Below are positions 1-13,200 of a DNA stretch of 64,000 bases, one piece after another. The DNA lies in contig JAJEKV010000058.1 of the NCBI GenBank assembly GCA_021234155.1, forward strand, positions 1,357,060 to 1,421,059, written 5' to 3'. Position numbers and translations under genes: made by a program. The notes beneath the pieces were generated by a model. The model did no database searches. It was not told the DNA's origin and saw nothing but the letters and a program-made list of their open reading frames with translations. Source of the DNA: Isoetes taiwanensis (lineage: Eukaryota > Streptophyta > Lycopodiopsida > Isoetales > Isoetaceae). Each line of letters opens with the position of its first letter. Position 1 is the first letter of the stretch.

Positions 1-2449
1 TTGGTAATACTTCGGCGTTCAGTTACGTATTGCTGAAATCAACATAACAATGTTGCCTCTCTTTAAAGCCTAAGCTGGTACATTGATTACTGACAAAAAA
101 TTGAAGCATGTGTGCATTAAATGCTTTCTCATATTTAATAAAGACATAGCCAAAAAATTTATCTTTAAGATTATCAGCGATATCACATCAAAGATTTTTA
201 AAAGGCTGAAAATAGAGCCTTCAACTAAGTACCTTCTATCATATTTCATGTTTTAGCGAAATTGAGAAATACAAAAGCATTCCGAGAAAGCAAGGTGAGC
301 AACCTTAACAGTTTTTGGCTCTGTTTTTGTCATTGGATAATGATACTATCAAAGTGTTGCTTATTCCATCTTTACTGCAGCATCGAGATATTCCGTTTCG
401 CGTTAGCGCCCGGCTCTAACCCTGACCGAAATAAAGAGACAATTGAAGGAGAGGGCAGATGCGCGTAGCCGATCAATACCTGATTGGCACGATAATGGTA
501 AATGTGCAGGGAGCCAAAGGAAGGTACATTGGGTCTCTGCGGTTTATCCTTGATCACCAATTGCAACAAAACTTGCCTGAGAATGACGGTAACAAGAAAA
601 GGCGGATGTGATGTTTAGAATTTGATTGGCCTCAAGCATTACCATTAGTGAGAACTAATTTCTTAGTCCCCAAATCTAGGCGGCAACCTTGATAACCATG
701 AGTCAATGTCATGACATGTTATAAAGATTTTTATCATTTTAAACTTTAACAACAAACCTTGTTGCTTTAGACATAATATGCCTAGATTTGCTACAATCCA
801 AGTACTTTATTAAGAAAATTTCAATCGATGGTACTTTATAAATAGTGAATGCATGGACGTATACAAGCATCCTAACACCCACAAGTCTGTGATATTAATC
901 AGATAACACAAACTAGTGAATCCTTATCCTGGTAAGGCTTACAGTTAACTTACTATCTTTTGATGCAACCATGTTAACAAACCGATGCATGCTTGCAGCG
1001 GTTCATCGACCATTTTGTTTCGTTCAAACAGAGCCACGTAGCCCGCGGTTGTAAATTCTCTAAATAGAATGAAGTTTGTTGATAGAACACAGTAGAGCGG
1101 CTCTCCTTGCCACAGCAAAAGAACGCACCTTGATGCGTAGTAATGTTGTGAACCCGAGCGTATATAAACGCACGCGGCTGGCGGCATCATCATCGCCGAC
1201 AGAAATATTTTGGCGCAGAGCAGCTTTTGACTTTATCTGTTAATTGCGGCTATTTTTGTTGCTTTGCAGGCAACATGGGGGCCATTAATTACCCTTTCTT
1301 TCCGTGGCTATCCAGCCTAGGTGTTGTTGTGTGCAAAACGCGATTTTTACGTTGAGAAAGGAACCGGACCACTCTTTTTGTAATAAAATAGGCAGTTACA
1401 TCTTGAGCACCAACATCGATTCAATGATACCTTCTAGCGTTACATCAAGCCCAACTTTACCTGAGAAATCAATATTTAAGTGCCAGGTACGCTATTAAGC
1501 CTACGTTTTCTTGTGAAATCTTCATAACCTGAAACCGGACCTCTTTTTGGCCATATCTACGGCAAAAACAATTTGTGATTAACCATATTAACAAGGATCA
1601 TCCCCGAAAAGCAGGTATTTCTATCAAATCCTCAACATGTTTTTAGCTACAACATGTAGATATGGAAATATCAATAACAAAAGCTTATCTTTGATGTACG
1701 TGTATGGCGCCAATCGGTGCATTTTCCGGAATCCACTGTACTTTAACGACAAATCAGGCCAGCTATATTTTTGGTTGCATTGCTCGAAAGGGCTTATCGG
1801 ACATCATATGTTGCCGGAGCTCATAATACAACCGAATCCACCTTAAAACACTTCAACCATCTCACAAAAGGCTCCTTTGGTCTGGTTTTAGAATGGAGAG
1901 CAATTGAACAGATGGAATCTATAGCTTTTGGTATCGGAGACAATAGAAATACAGTGACCTTTATTCTAAAGAAACTGAATGCATAAAGCCTAAATATTTT
2001 GCTGGTTGGATTTTCGACGCCTCTTCAAAACAATTTGTCTTTGCTCTCTGAGCATATCAGAGTCTAAATAAAATGCAATGTAAAACTTTTTTTGCCTTAT
2101 CATATGGTTTTCTTTAAATGGTCTCGTCTCTCCTTTGAAACTTTAATGTTGTCAGTACAGCCGTTAACGTGGTACCGTAACCTTATACAAAGCCCGCGCC
2201 ATCACAATACGCTTGGCCCTTTTAATCTGGCAGAGCTCCGTAAAAGAAATCTCTTATCAAATAACATATTTTATGGCTTTTCTGGCTAGCAGTAACTTGA
2301 ACTTTTACAAGAAAACAGGTCATGGCTTTTTAAAGCCGAGGAGACGCATCGTGATGAGCTTTATTTTCTCATTGAAACAATTATTGAAACAAAGAATGTT
2401 CAATATTGCTTAATTAAATAAAATAGCTTAAATAAAACATTTGTAAAAC
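1..2449. other. Intergenic DNA without a supported gene
   Basis: AT-rich sequence in which no reading frame looks coding or matches a family I recognise. A TATATAAA box at 1161-1168 lies in a locally CG-richer stretch that could be a plus-strand core promoter. A pyrimidine-rich acceptor-like site lies near 1260-1269. No convincing exon follows either signal, so both remain weak. Confidence 0.4.
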
Positions 2450-5345
2450 GGACCTTAAGTCTTATAGACAAACTTTGGGGCTCGAACTTCATTGGAAACA
2501 TAAACAGATCAGGTGTAAATAAAGCTGAATCCGCCTTGATTTGAGAACAATTTTTAATGTCTTAACATGGTTAAGGGACAAAGATTAGATATAAAGACAT
2601 TAAGTTTCGACCATACAAACTTGAAGACAAAAAGATAATGAGAAAGACAGAACAAAGTTAAACATGGATACAGAAGTAATGGGACAAGGGACAAGAGAAG
2701 ACATTACACCATATTGACCGTAAAAAACACTGTGCCAGAGGCAAAAATGACATACTACTAAGATAATAGAGGTTAACTTTAAACTCAATATATCAAGGAC
2801 AATAAAGAAACAACAACAGGATAAAAACAAACCTTAAAGAGACAAAACGGCCAAGAATAAAAACAATGATGAACCGCGATCTATCAAGGATGATACAGCT
2901 TACGGAAAAAGGCAATTTAAATATAGAGGAAATATACACAAATAATGAGGGGCACCAGGAGCTGCATAATAACGAGCTGACCAGCCTCAAATGTGAGAGA
3001 GCCACCTACCACATGTTTTAAAGCTGTATCATGCGTACTTGAAAATTTGGAAGAAATACAAAAACAAAGGGAAGGTTAAACAACTTTGAGCAATTGTTTT
3101 ATAACAATAAATACTTCAATAAAAGTTCTCTGAAAGAAGGAATTTTGAATCTACCCCATGCATGTCTGGGGAATTAGCGTCATGAGAAGAACACTCCCAT
3201 ATCAAAGCAACATATGGAGGATAGATTAGGTTACACTGCGGTGGAGTCTAAAAGTGATTAGCTATGGGTAAAAGCTCGCCAACCAAGGTAGCATAATCTA
3301 TAAAACACCATAAACAACTGACGTTCCAAAAACTTAATGAGTTAAGCCCGGTAAGCTGTCTATACACCTTGAAAAATATCTAAGGTCTTAAACAATTCCG
3401 AGCTAAGCGAATCTGTTGTTGAAGCGAGAGGGAGGTATGATAATCCGGATACATATAAACGAAAACCTATAGGGGCACATGCCGAGATCATTCAAACAAT
3501 TTGTCAAGTGCTATCTGAGATCTACACAAAATGAGTTGAATACCAAATAAATGATTCTTAGAGATAGCAGAGCGCAGCATGAGCCGCGAAATGAATCAAA
3601 AGAATATTGCATGAAAACATTAGATACAAATTTTACAATGAATTGAGTCACAAGCAGTTAGGTGAGGCGAAGTGCGAATAGAATATATGTCACGCACATC
3701 AAAAGTAATGATAGGGTAATTTGGCCAGAGAAGATGAAGTGGGCGCCAACGGTATCAAGGCCTGGCGCAGTAGGAACATATTATGCTTGATGAAAAGCTA
3801 GGACTTGTTCTGATAAGCGGCTTGAAAAGTTTTTGAGCTGGATCATCTTCAAATAATATGTAAAGCGATGCTGCATATCATACAGGAGAATGCATCCGCA
3901 ATAGAAAGGAATTTAATAATGGAATATCAGGGATGCAAGCTCAGGATATCGAACAAAATACGGGGAGCTTTGAAACGACTGACAAAAACATATTACAAAA
4001 TCAAAGGAAGCAGCTACATTACTGAAACTGCACGATTGAAGGTACAAGAAGTTGCAGAAAATGATAGCGGAAGCAATCAACAACGCATATAAATAAATTT
4101 ACAAAAGAAATCCAAAGGGCACGGTACTATTAGAGACAACCCGCGAGGATCACACATTTTAATAGTAAGAGCAGAAAATAATGATAAGAACCGGTGACCC
4201 GGAAAAAGAATTCTAGATTTGGGAGATGGACAAACTTTAAGCAACGAATTCAGCATACAAATTAATAGAACGATCTGGGCACCCATCTCTGCTACACACG
4301 AACCAAGCTGGGGTGTTTGGTGGAGCAAGGCGGATTAGAAGGAAAATCGAGGGAAATGCGGGTGCATGACACAAGGCAGGTGACTGCTGTAGCAAACCGT
4401 ACAACTCGCTTCAGAGCAAATAAATTAACCAGAGTCGAGGGGATTTTTGGCTGGTTTATGGTAATCAAAATCATTCGCTTCTCTTTCGCTTTCAGTGCAC
4501 CATCTCATCCATTCGATCCCAGTGGCTGTTTAAACCCCCTTTACGCCCTGCCGCCACTTCCTGGATCGAATTTGAACCAAATGTAATATATAGATGGCCG
4601 GCCGGGCGTGGCGCAACGATTCAAGGAACTCGAATTAACATAAAACTAAAAGGCTGGAAAATCCGCCTATTACTAACCAGGATAGCTGACCTGAAGCTAC
4701 TGTTGACCGGTATCAGAAGCAGATAGAACCTTAGGCTTCCATTTTGAGAAGATGAAGAACTCTATGATCGTGGTGGGAAGGAAAGCATTAGCCCTAAATA
4801 ATGTTGATAAAGGGAAAAGAATAAAGAAATTGAAAAAAATAACTTACCGAGTGGCAGAAATAAACTAATAAAACCATGGAAAAAGGAAGTGTTGAAATAC
4901 ATAAGTCAGAGGAAATAACTATGTTTGGAATAGATAAATACCGGTTTAACATAAACATTGAACCATGAAGCAGAGTGAAAATAAAGAATAAAATAACGAA
5001 GTTTATGCGACTAACATTGGGATACTTGGCCGGTATAATAGGGAAAAAAAGAAATACATCTTAGGTTACCTACGATACCTTTGAGGTAACAATGAATTGA
5101 GTGAATGGATCAAAAATGACCATTATTAGGGTTGAGAAACTTAAAGGCGAGGTTAGGCTCGAGGAGGAGCATAGTTTAGAAAAAATATATCCGGTCCAAT
5201 ATGCCTTGGTGCATTATTTGAGAAAAATACCATCAGTTGAAAAGTGTGATAAACGGTAGAGCATCATGAAGAGGTTGAGATAATCTCTATCGGTTAAAAA
5301 AGCGACCACCAATTGAATGCAACCCATAGCTAAACACAAAAACCT
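2450..5345. repeat. Dispersed ~3-kb direct repeat, copy 1
   Basis: This block aligns by eye, in order and over its whole length, with 9293-12441. Shared landmarks include the start near CTTAAGTCTTATAGAC, the stretch around 3890-3950, the block near 4290-4450 and the end near 5320-5335. Copy 1 is the more disrupted copy: the equivalent of the minus-strand ORF at 11173-11553 is broken here. No terminal inverted repeats or target-site duplications were found. It could be a non-autonomous element or a duplicated genomic segment. Confidence 0.7.
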
Positions 5346-8300
5346 TCCCGCATGACCCCTTCAGCGATTCGGAGGGCACGATCATTAGAGAATATACTAA
5401 GAAAGGAATTTAGCAGGGGAGACCTGGTGTAACAATTCACGGATCACAAGTGAGAACCACTCAAAAAGCGATGTAGAGAGAAAAGACTACGAATAATTTT
5501 CTTGAGAGATCTTGTCCCCAGTAATCAAAACGAAGCTTGAAGTTGTTATCTTTGAAAGTATTGAGGGGTGATTCTAGTTACATCTCTTTTAAGAAAAAAC
5601 CATTAATGCAGGGGAAATACATGGAAATAAGGTGACCACATATCCTAGCTAAGCATCCATTTGAATGAGCAATATATGGAAAAACTTGGGATAGCACCAC
5701 CTTGCATGCTTGACTGTAAGATGCATCCACTTGCGCTTGATAAATTTGTTATTTGCCATAAAATCATTTTATATACCTCTTTATCATATCTGTTATATTA
5801 TGAAATCGTGTTCCAAGGTCCTTTACTTGAATATTAATGTTGAAAAGAATTTGCTTCTATATTAGCCAAATTTAGAGCCGGAGCTTATTATCGTTCATTC
5901 TTTATCCCAATATTAAGGCATATTGTATCTTGTCTTTGATGCAGTGAATGGAGGGAAAAGAGAATTCCGAGACCATTTATGCACCGTCAATATATCTGTA
6001 AGCAAATTGGAATCTCGATAATACGCCCTGTTTAGATGGAAGCTAGTTTCATAATAAATCAGTTCAGCCACCAAATGGTATAGGTTACGCCAGATACAAC
6101 GGAAAAACCCGTGGAATGCTTACTTTTATGCCAGCCTTCTTTGCCCATGCGAAGAACGCGGTGGTAACCAGCTTATTGACTCTTAGAAATACGTTCTTAA
6201 CCACAGCAGACCGCACGCACTTATTTTGAGGTTCTCCATCGATCTTCATCCGCGAGTGACAAAAGACCGATCCATCTAATAACTTCAGATTGAGATAATG
6301 GTTTTTCGCCAACCATGAGCGCGAAACCGACCCGACTATATCCTCATACCAATGTGATCATTCCTTCACTAGTCGGGGGAATGTTTTCAAAACATTTAGT
6401 GATATTAAGCATTGAATATCTTTTGGAAGGTTTAACACGAAGTCCATAGGAAGAATGTATCGGCTGCGCTTGAAAATTTATTACCATGCGAAAGTTTTAG
6501 CTTCGGTACGAGATTCCACGAAGGCACACCACCGGGCCCACGGTCGATAATGTTGATTAAGATGGCGGTTAAGTAATCGCAACTTCAAAAATGTTGAGCC
6601 GATTGTGAGCATTGGTCGATACCATACTCCCTTATCGCGGCTTTAAAATACCGCCGACCGCCGATGCGATTTGCTCAAGGTGGAGACCAGCATGCCGGTG
6701 ATGTCGGGTCAGAGCGACCCGACTTTGATAGTTTACGGTGAAGACTCTCTACTCTCAAAATCAGGAACTATTGAGTCTAAACCATTTCTAATAATACCCT
6801 TGGCGGATGAATGGCCGTATTAACGGCCTTTGTCAGGATTAGGATATATGGATTACAACTTGCAGGAATTTTCTCACATCATCCAAAGATATCTTTTTTG
6901 AAGCACAAGTTGAGTTTATGACTAGAAGTCTTGTTGCTTGAGGGCTAAAATATCAATTTTCATATTTTGAGATCATCATCTCACTTAAATGAAGGAAGAA
7001 ACAGGCAGAAAAAGCGATCTCATGTTTGAAAAATCCTTTAGAAAATCGTGAAGCATCTGGAATATGATTTAGGCCCACTAGCAAAAGCGACTCTTAACTT
7101 TTGGAGAGTGGATAATTTCCATGTGCATGGTTGATATGTGGTTAATAATACTTGGGTCTCACAATTTTGCAAGACTATAAGAGATTCTTTGCATGGGCAC
7201 CCTATTAGGATAGCACATCGCAAAAATCACGTCAAATCTTTGGTTTGGCAGACTTTGTCTTTTAATTGGTTGATCATCTTCCACCCAAACATAGTGTTAT
7301 TCGAAGTTCATCGCCAAGGAAATTCTTTGAAAATGTCACGTATGCTAGAATTTCTCCAAAGATTTAGAAAGAAGTCTTGTGAACCACTTTGATGCGCGGA
7401 ATTTTCTTTGGGCGATGATAGTGTCTTTATGGTTGATCAATGAGCTCTGAGTCGGTTTTCTAGAAAAATATATTAATGGAGAATTTAGCGAAAGTGAAGG
7501 AGCAAGCATAGATAATGTTATTGAGAGCCAATTACCATAACCTTTTAAATTTGACCGAGGATATACAAGTTGTTCCATAAAAGAGCGAGTGTAATAAGCA
7601 AGTTTTGTACTACTCATCATACGAGGGGAAAGAGAGTGCTTTCCATAAGGGCTCTGAAATGAATCGGCGGCAATCGCGGAAATCGGAGAATCTGATCAAA
7701 CCTCGAAGAAGAAGAGAGAGAAGAGAGAGAGAGAGAAGAGAGAAGAGAGATATCGACATCATCATCATCAAAATCATCAAAAGACCTGGGTCCAGCAAAG
7801 AATTTCGCGGTAATGGTGTTTCTTGTTAGGATCAATAAGTAACCCTTTCCACCAAAGGAAAACATGTTCACGAAAAATTATTGTAATATCTGATTCTGAA
7901 ATTCCCTAGATCTGGCTTCAGTAGAACAATTAAATGGATTTTCTCGATGATAGCGACTTTGAAAGTTTAGGTACCCCAAAAGCTCTCTTCAAATCTTTGT
8001 CGGGTTCTCGCTTAGAAAGAGTCATTTGATTCATCACCCTTCTAACCTCGGTAAGATAAATAAGCCATTGAGGCTTAGGACTGTGTAATAACTTGGTAAA
8101 GATGACCATTTTAGCAATAGGAATTGTGGTATCGAGGGAAAAGGCGTCTCCAAATTGGTCAAGAGATACCAAGCTGCATGATCTACCAACCCAGTTAATG
8201 CCACAATTCTGATCACAGGTCACTCAGCACTACCGGGTTTTAACACAACCTGAAGTGATAAAAGGGCGTTAATTCCTCCAAATTTTTTCAAAATAGAAAA

Positions 8301-9292
8301 CCATCCCTCATAAATGAATATGCCATGTATTCCCTTTTGGCTTATGTGAATATAGAGTTCTTAATACAAGTCGTGAAAACTGTCTGGAAATGAAATGAAA
8401 GCTTCCTTTTTATGAAGTATTTTCAGTGTTATTTACCTTGATGGCTCAATTCCCATTTCGTAATAGTTATACGTAAGAGCTTTCCAAGTATCGTTATTGA
8501 AAGTGGGCAAGGGCTCCAGAATGCAGCTCTTCAAATGGCATGAGACCAAGCGACATAGCATTCTACACTTTTAACTCGGAAGGTCTGGAAAACCTTGAGA
8601 GAAAAATTTTGTAGGTCAGCGTGAGGTGACATCTGCTTCATCATCGAGAATCTTTTGACTTGTCATCTAAGCCTTCCAAATCTTCAGCCGATGCGGTCTG
8701 GGTTTGAAATATTCTTAACTCCATCATTCATAAAAGTCTGCTGGAATCGAGGAACCATTTCTATATCCACTTGTAAAGAAGATTTGATTTCATTAATGCC
8801 TTGAGTGAGATAGTCCAAGTAGAAATTTTCTGCCAAGTTCATCCCTCTAGGCAAGTTCTACCAAACGTAACACTCTCCCATATCCAGATAAACATTTGAA
8901 ATCAAAGACACACTTCAAGTTTAAAGGGTAGCTTTTTCATCTTGAAAAATATGCGAAACCAACCATTGAAACCAAAATAGCTTACCGGAGACTTGTTCTT
9001 TCGTCTAGAAGATCAAGCCCTTATGCACAATGTACTCATGGACTTCCTATTTTTTTTACACGCAATGAGAGTCCAGACGGTAAGTTTAGTTCGAATTTAC
9101 ATTTATCATAGCCTATGCTTTAAAAGCTCCTTCATCCATATAGAATTAATATCGGCGATTCCCACCCGACAGATGAATTAAGTTCATGATTAAAAATAAC
9201 ATGGTAAACAATTAGATACACCTATCCTCCAAACCAGGTTTTGGTTAAACCTAAACCCAGTTCACGATAAAAAACCCTAAGGCTGTAAAATG
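5346..9292. other. Intergenic DNA without a supported gene
   Basis: Lies between the two copies of the ~3-kb repeat. Only short, low-quality open frames occur, none with recognisable motifs. It contains a short perfect inverted repeat at 6703-6723 (8-bp arms GTCGGGTC and GACCCGAC, 5-nt loop) and a GA/ATC microsatellite near 7704-7780. Nothing else is supported. Confidence 0.4.
7704..7780. repeat. Microsatellite (GA)n followed by (ATC)n
   Basis: Purine tract of GA and GAA units at about 7704-7750, followed by CATCATCATCATC at about 7757-7770. The Arg/Glu-rich reading frame across it is an artefact of the simple repeat. Confidence 0.85.
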
Positions 9293-12200
9293 GACTCTTA
9301 AGTCTTATAGACCAAAACTTTGGAACTAAAAGACTTCCATTTGGTGCATTTTAGCTAGATCGGGTGTAAATCTAGATCTAAGCCTTGATTTCAGAACAAT
9401 TTTAATAGAAAAATTAACAACATGGATAAAAATAAGACTTAAGGGACAAAAGAAATTAGATATAAAAAGACATTGAAGAAGTTTCGACCATCTGACAAAC
9501 TTGAAAGAAAAAGGAGATAATGAGGAAAGATTAGAGAACAAGTTAAACATGGATACAACAAATAGGACCAAAAGGGACAAAAGAAGACATTACACCATAT
9601 TACGGCCCATCAAAAAGCGTCTTGAGACAAAAAAATGACATACTAAGATAAATGAGGTTAACTTTTAAACTCAATATATCAAGGACAATAATAAAAAAAA
9701 AGCGACAACTTAGGATAAAAAACAAACCTTAAGAGACAAAAATGGCCAAAGAAGTAATGAAAAATAATATGATAAGACACAAATCTATCAAGGATGATGA
9801 TACGAAAGCAATGGAAAAAAAAGGCAATTTGTAAATATGGGAAATAACTACAAACAATGAGAGACATAAGACCATAATAACCAAATTTTAATTAATATCG
9901 GTATTGAGAGAATATACCACATGTTTTAAACCGTATCATCGTGAATACTTGAAAATTTATGATAGAAATAAAACAAAGGAAGATTAAACAGAACCCGAAA
10001 GCAATTGTTTTATAACAACAAATATCTTCAAATAAAGTTTATAAATGAAGGAAAGTTTTTTGGATGTCACCACAATGTAGATAATACTTGAGTCAACGTC
10101 ATGAAGAACAACTCCCATATCAAAAGCAACATATGGAGGGATAGGACTGGTTACCCGCAAAGGGAATCAGAAGAGAGCAAATTTAATGGGCAAAAGCTCT
10201 AGCCACAACAAAAAGCAATAAATCCATCCCACAACCATCACCATAAACCAACAAACTGGTTCAAAACTAATGAGTTAAACTGATGAAACTGTCATAACCA
10301 CCTTGAAAAATATATCTAAGGTCTTAAACAATTCCAGAAATCTAAACGAATCTACAGTTTGTTAGAGCAAGAGGGAGATATAGGCATATGATATAATCCA
10401 GATAACATATAAAAACAAAGAAAAACCATACTATAGGGCACATGCCCGTCATTCAAACTTGAGCTGTCCAAGTGCTATACAGATCTACACAAAATGAGTT
10501 GAATACCAAATAAATGATTCTTAGGGAGATAACCCGAGCACTTAGCATATGAGCACAGAAATGAATCAAAGAATATTTAGCAAGGAAACATTTAGACCTA
10601 GAACACAATGAATTGAGTCACAAACAGTTGGGTGAGACGAAAGTCTGAGGTGAGATGTCAGAATATATGTCTGCACATCAAAGCAATGATAGAACAATTT
10701 GACAGAGAAGATGAGAAGTGGACGCAACAGCTATCAAGGTACAACAACAGCTGGAACATATTGTAACGTGGAAAGCTAGGACTTGTTACAGCAAACAGCT
10801 TGAAAGTTTTTGAGAATGGATCATCTTCAAACAATACATGCAAAACTTGATGCTGCGCAAAAGGAGACCTATCTGCATACAGGAGAATGCATCCATAATA
10901 GAAAGGGAATTTAATATGGAATATCAGGGATGCAGAAACAGGATCAAAATCTAAAGGGTAAAATACATGATGATTTGGGCAGAACTCAAAGTGACTAGAT
11001 TAAAGCATAATATACAAAATCAAAGGCTTGGCTACATTACTAAACCTGCACACACAATTAAGAAGATAAGGGAAAGAGAGGATAAAATGATAGCAGCAAT
11101 CCAACACTGCATATAAATAAATTTACAAAGAAATCAAAGGGCCTGGTACTATTAGGAACTTAACCCACAGGATCACACATTTAATAGTAAGAATGAAAAT
11201 AATGATAAGAGCAACAGCAGCCAGAAAGAGGTTACAGATTTGGGGAGATGGACAAACTTTAAGCAATAGAATTCATGCAAATTAATGGGAACCTGAGATG
11301 CAGTGACGTCCTGGTGCCCATCTGCTACACCTGGAACAACTGGGGTGTTTGGTGGAGCAAGACCGTTAGAAGGAAGATTATCAGGGAAATCTGGAGTGCA
11401 TGACACAAGACAGGGTATTCCTGCTGTAGCAAGAGCAGAGCTACCTTCTCCTTCAACCAAAATAGGGCTCTTAGCTGATCCAGGGATTTTTGCTGGTTTA
11501 TGGTAATCAAAAATCATTCTTCTCTTTTCTGCTTTCAATTTTTCCTCCTCCATTCTGATCAGAGTGGCTTTGTTGAAGCCCCCTTTTTCGCCTGCCCATG
11601 CACTTCACAGATCTGAATTTGAACCAAATGTAATATATAGATAGCCGAACTGGCTGTGGCAGGAGAAGGGGAATGATTCAAGGAACCAATTAACATAAAC
11701 TAAAAGCTGGAAAATCTGCCTTGTACTAACCGGAGCCAACTGTACAACTGCCAGCAGTATCGAAACGGAAATGGGAACGCCGGCTTCCATTTTGAGAAGA
11801 TGAAGAACTTCCTGCAGTCGTGGTGGGAAGGAAAACGTAGCCCTAAATGACCGTAAAAGGGAAAAGAATAAAGAAATTGAGAAAAAGAAAAATAATAACC
11901 CCTTAAAATTCATGAGAAAATAAAACTATTAAACCATGGAAAACCAACAGAGAAAAAAGGAGATTGAGAAATATGAAGATTAAGAGGAGAGCCCAACTAT
12001 GGAACACTTGGAATAGATAAATGCTACGGTTTGTATAAACATTGAACCATGGGGAAAGCCCGTGAGAAATAAGGAGATAAAATAACACAGAAGTTTACAT
12101 CTGAGCTCAACATTGGGATACTTGAACAAATTGGCCAGTATAACAAGGAAAAAGAAATACATACCGGTTTCCTACCTGATACCTTTGAGGTAACAATGGT

Positions 12201-12441
12201 GGTGAATGGATCAAAAATGACCATTGTCTAGGGTTGAGAAACTTAAAGACGAGGTTAGGCTCCAGAGCATAGTTTAGAAAAAATACCATCAGATTAGCTA
12301 CGCCAGAGCATTAGCTAGAAAAAATACCATCAGATTAGAAAAATTAAATTAAATGGTAGAGCATCATGAAGAGTTGAATAATCTATCAGTTAAAAACGTG
12401 ACCACAGGTGAATGCAACCCATAGCTAAACACAAAAAAAAA
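9293..12441. repeat. Dispersed ~3-kb direct repeat, copy 2
   Basis: Second, better-preserved copy of the element at 2450-5345, in the same orientation and about 6.85 kb downstream. It keeps an uninterrupted minus-strand ORF (11173-11553). A second minus-strand Met-start block, around 11,730-11,800, may be an exon ending before a GTTAGT-like donor. If the element is transcribed, the minus strand is the likelier sense strand. The ends are defined only by loss of similarity. Confidence 0.7.
11173..11553 (-). CDS. Unknown protein inside the ~3-kb repeat (possible exon)
   Basis: A 126-codon minus-strand ORF. The first part is Lys/Glu-rich (MEEEKLKAEKRR), followed by a Pro/Ala/Gly-rich stretch, then a hydrophobic tail that is probably read-through past an exon end near a CAG/GT at about 11,295. 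The corresponding interval of repeat copy 1 (about 4290-4500) matches in nucleotide sequence but is broken. Frame preservation in one copy only is weak support for coding. No domain is recognised; it could be a captured gene fragment. Confidence 0.25.
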   Translation of the reverse strand: MEEEKLKAEKRRMIFDYHKPAKIPGSAKSPILVEGEGSSALATAGIPCLVSCTPDFPDNLPSNGLAPPNTPVVPGVADGHQDVTASQVPINLHEFYCLKFVHLPKSVTSFWLLLLLSLFSFLLLNV

Positions 12442-12730
12442 TCATCACAAAATTTGTTTAATTGAAAAACCAACTTGGCCACAGGACCACACAATTGGGT
12501 AATACAACCATTTTAGAAAATAAGCGGGTCAAGGGACGATTAATTAATATCAATGGTTGTTAACCGCCAGCTCACGAACGTGGTTCCGAGGGCGACTGAT
12601 TTTTAATTATGTCAATAGTTGTAACGCTTTGTGTTTATGTGTGATATATTGGATAATCCGATAATATTTAGATATATGCCTTGTTCAATAAAAATTTTTT
12701 TACCAAAAGAAGGCTAGTGGTTATGGAAAG

Positions 12731-12911
12731 GGAAAACTACCAAACTACCCCTATGAGTTTACGTAATTACCAAATTGCCCTTATGAGTTTTAAAATTACC
12801 AAAATGCCCCTACACACCTACTATACACAAGGGCATTTTGGTAATTTTGAAACTCATAAGGGTACTTTGGTAATTACACAAACTTATAGGGGTATTTTGG
12901 TACTTTACCAC
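12731..12911. repeat. Foldback (hairpin) element with ~80-bp arms
   Basis: The left arm (12,731-12,811) is nearly the reverse complement of the right arm (12,828-12,911), with a loop of about 16 nt. Each arm contains three degenerate units of about 30 bp of the type GGGCATTTTGGTAATT followed by AAACTCATA; in the right arm they start near 12,831, 12,859 and 12,888. RNA from either strand would fold into a long stem. This looks like a MITE or foldback transposon. Confidence 0.75.
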
Positions 12912-13089
12912 TTCATAAACCACCATTATTGAAAATTGTCTGGATTTGATTCATTGATTATTTTGATGTGGACAATAAGATCAAAGAGGCGTAAAGCATT
13001 TCATTTGAGGGGTTCTCCCACTTACGAAAATCAACTTAACATTGATTGACAAATAAAAGCATTAAACTAGAACATTTTAGAGCAAGGTT

Positions 13090-13200
13090 AGATAAGATAA
13101 GATAAGATAAGAATTTTTACGTCCACGGGAACCCAACGGGTTATGGGACGGCACATGCAAGGGCAACAACCCATTTTAAACCCCTGACTAGGCCCCATCA
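13090..13200 (-). mobile_element. Short retroposon 3' end with (TCTTA)n tail
   Basis: On the minus strand, a segment ending in CCGTGGACGTAAAAATTC runs into four TCTTA repeats (plus strand GATAA at 13,090-13,112). The related plus-strand segments near 29,920 and 32,720 share the CCGTRGACRWTAAAAA core and end in TTCTA pentamers. The neighbouring composite repeat is interrupted here relative to its paralogue near 30,345. Best read as a SINE or a 5'-truncated LINE; the 5' boundary is uncertain. Confidence 0.5.

Noticed and set aside
1161-1168. TATATAAA as a promoter
   Set aside because: A good TATA-like string, but no downstream ORF or splice pattern gives it a gene, so it is not listed as a separate feature.
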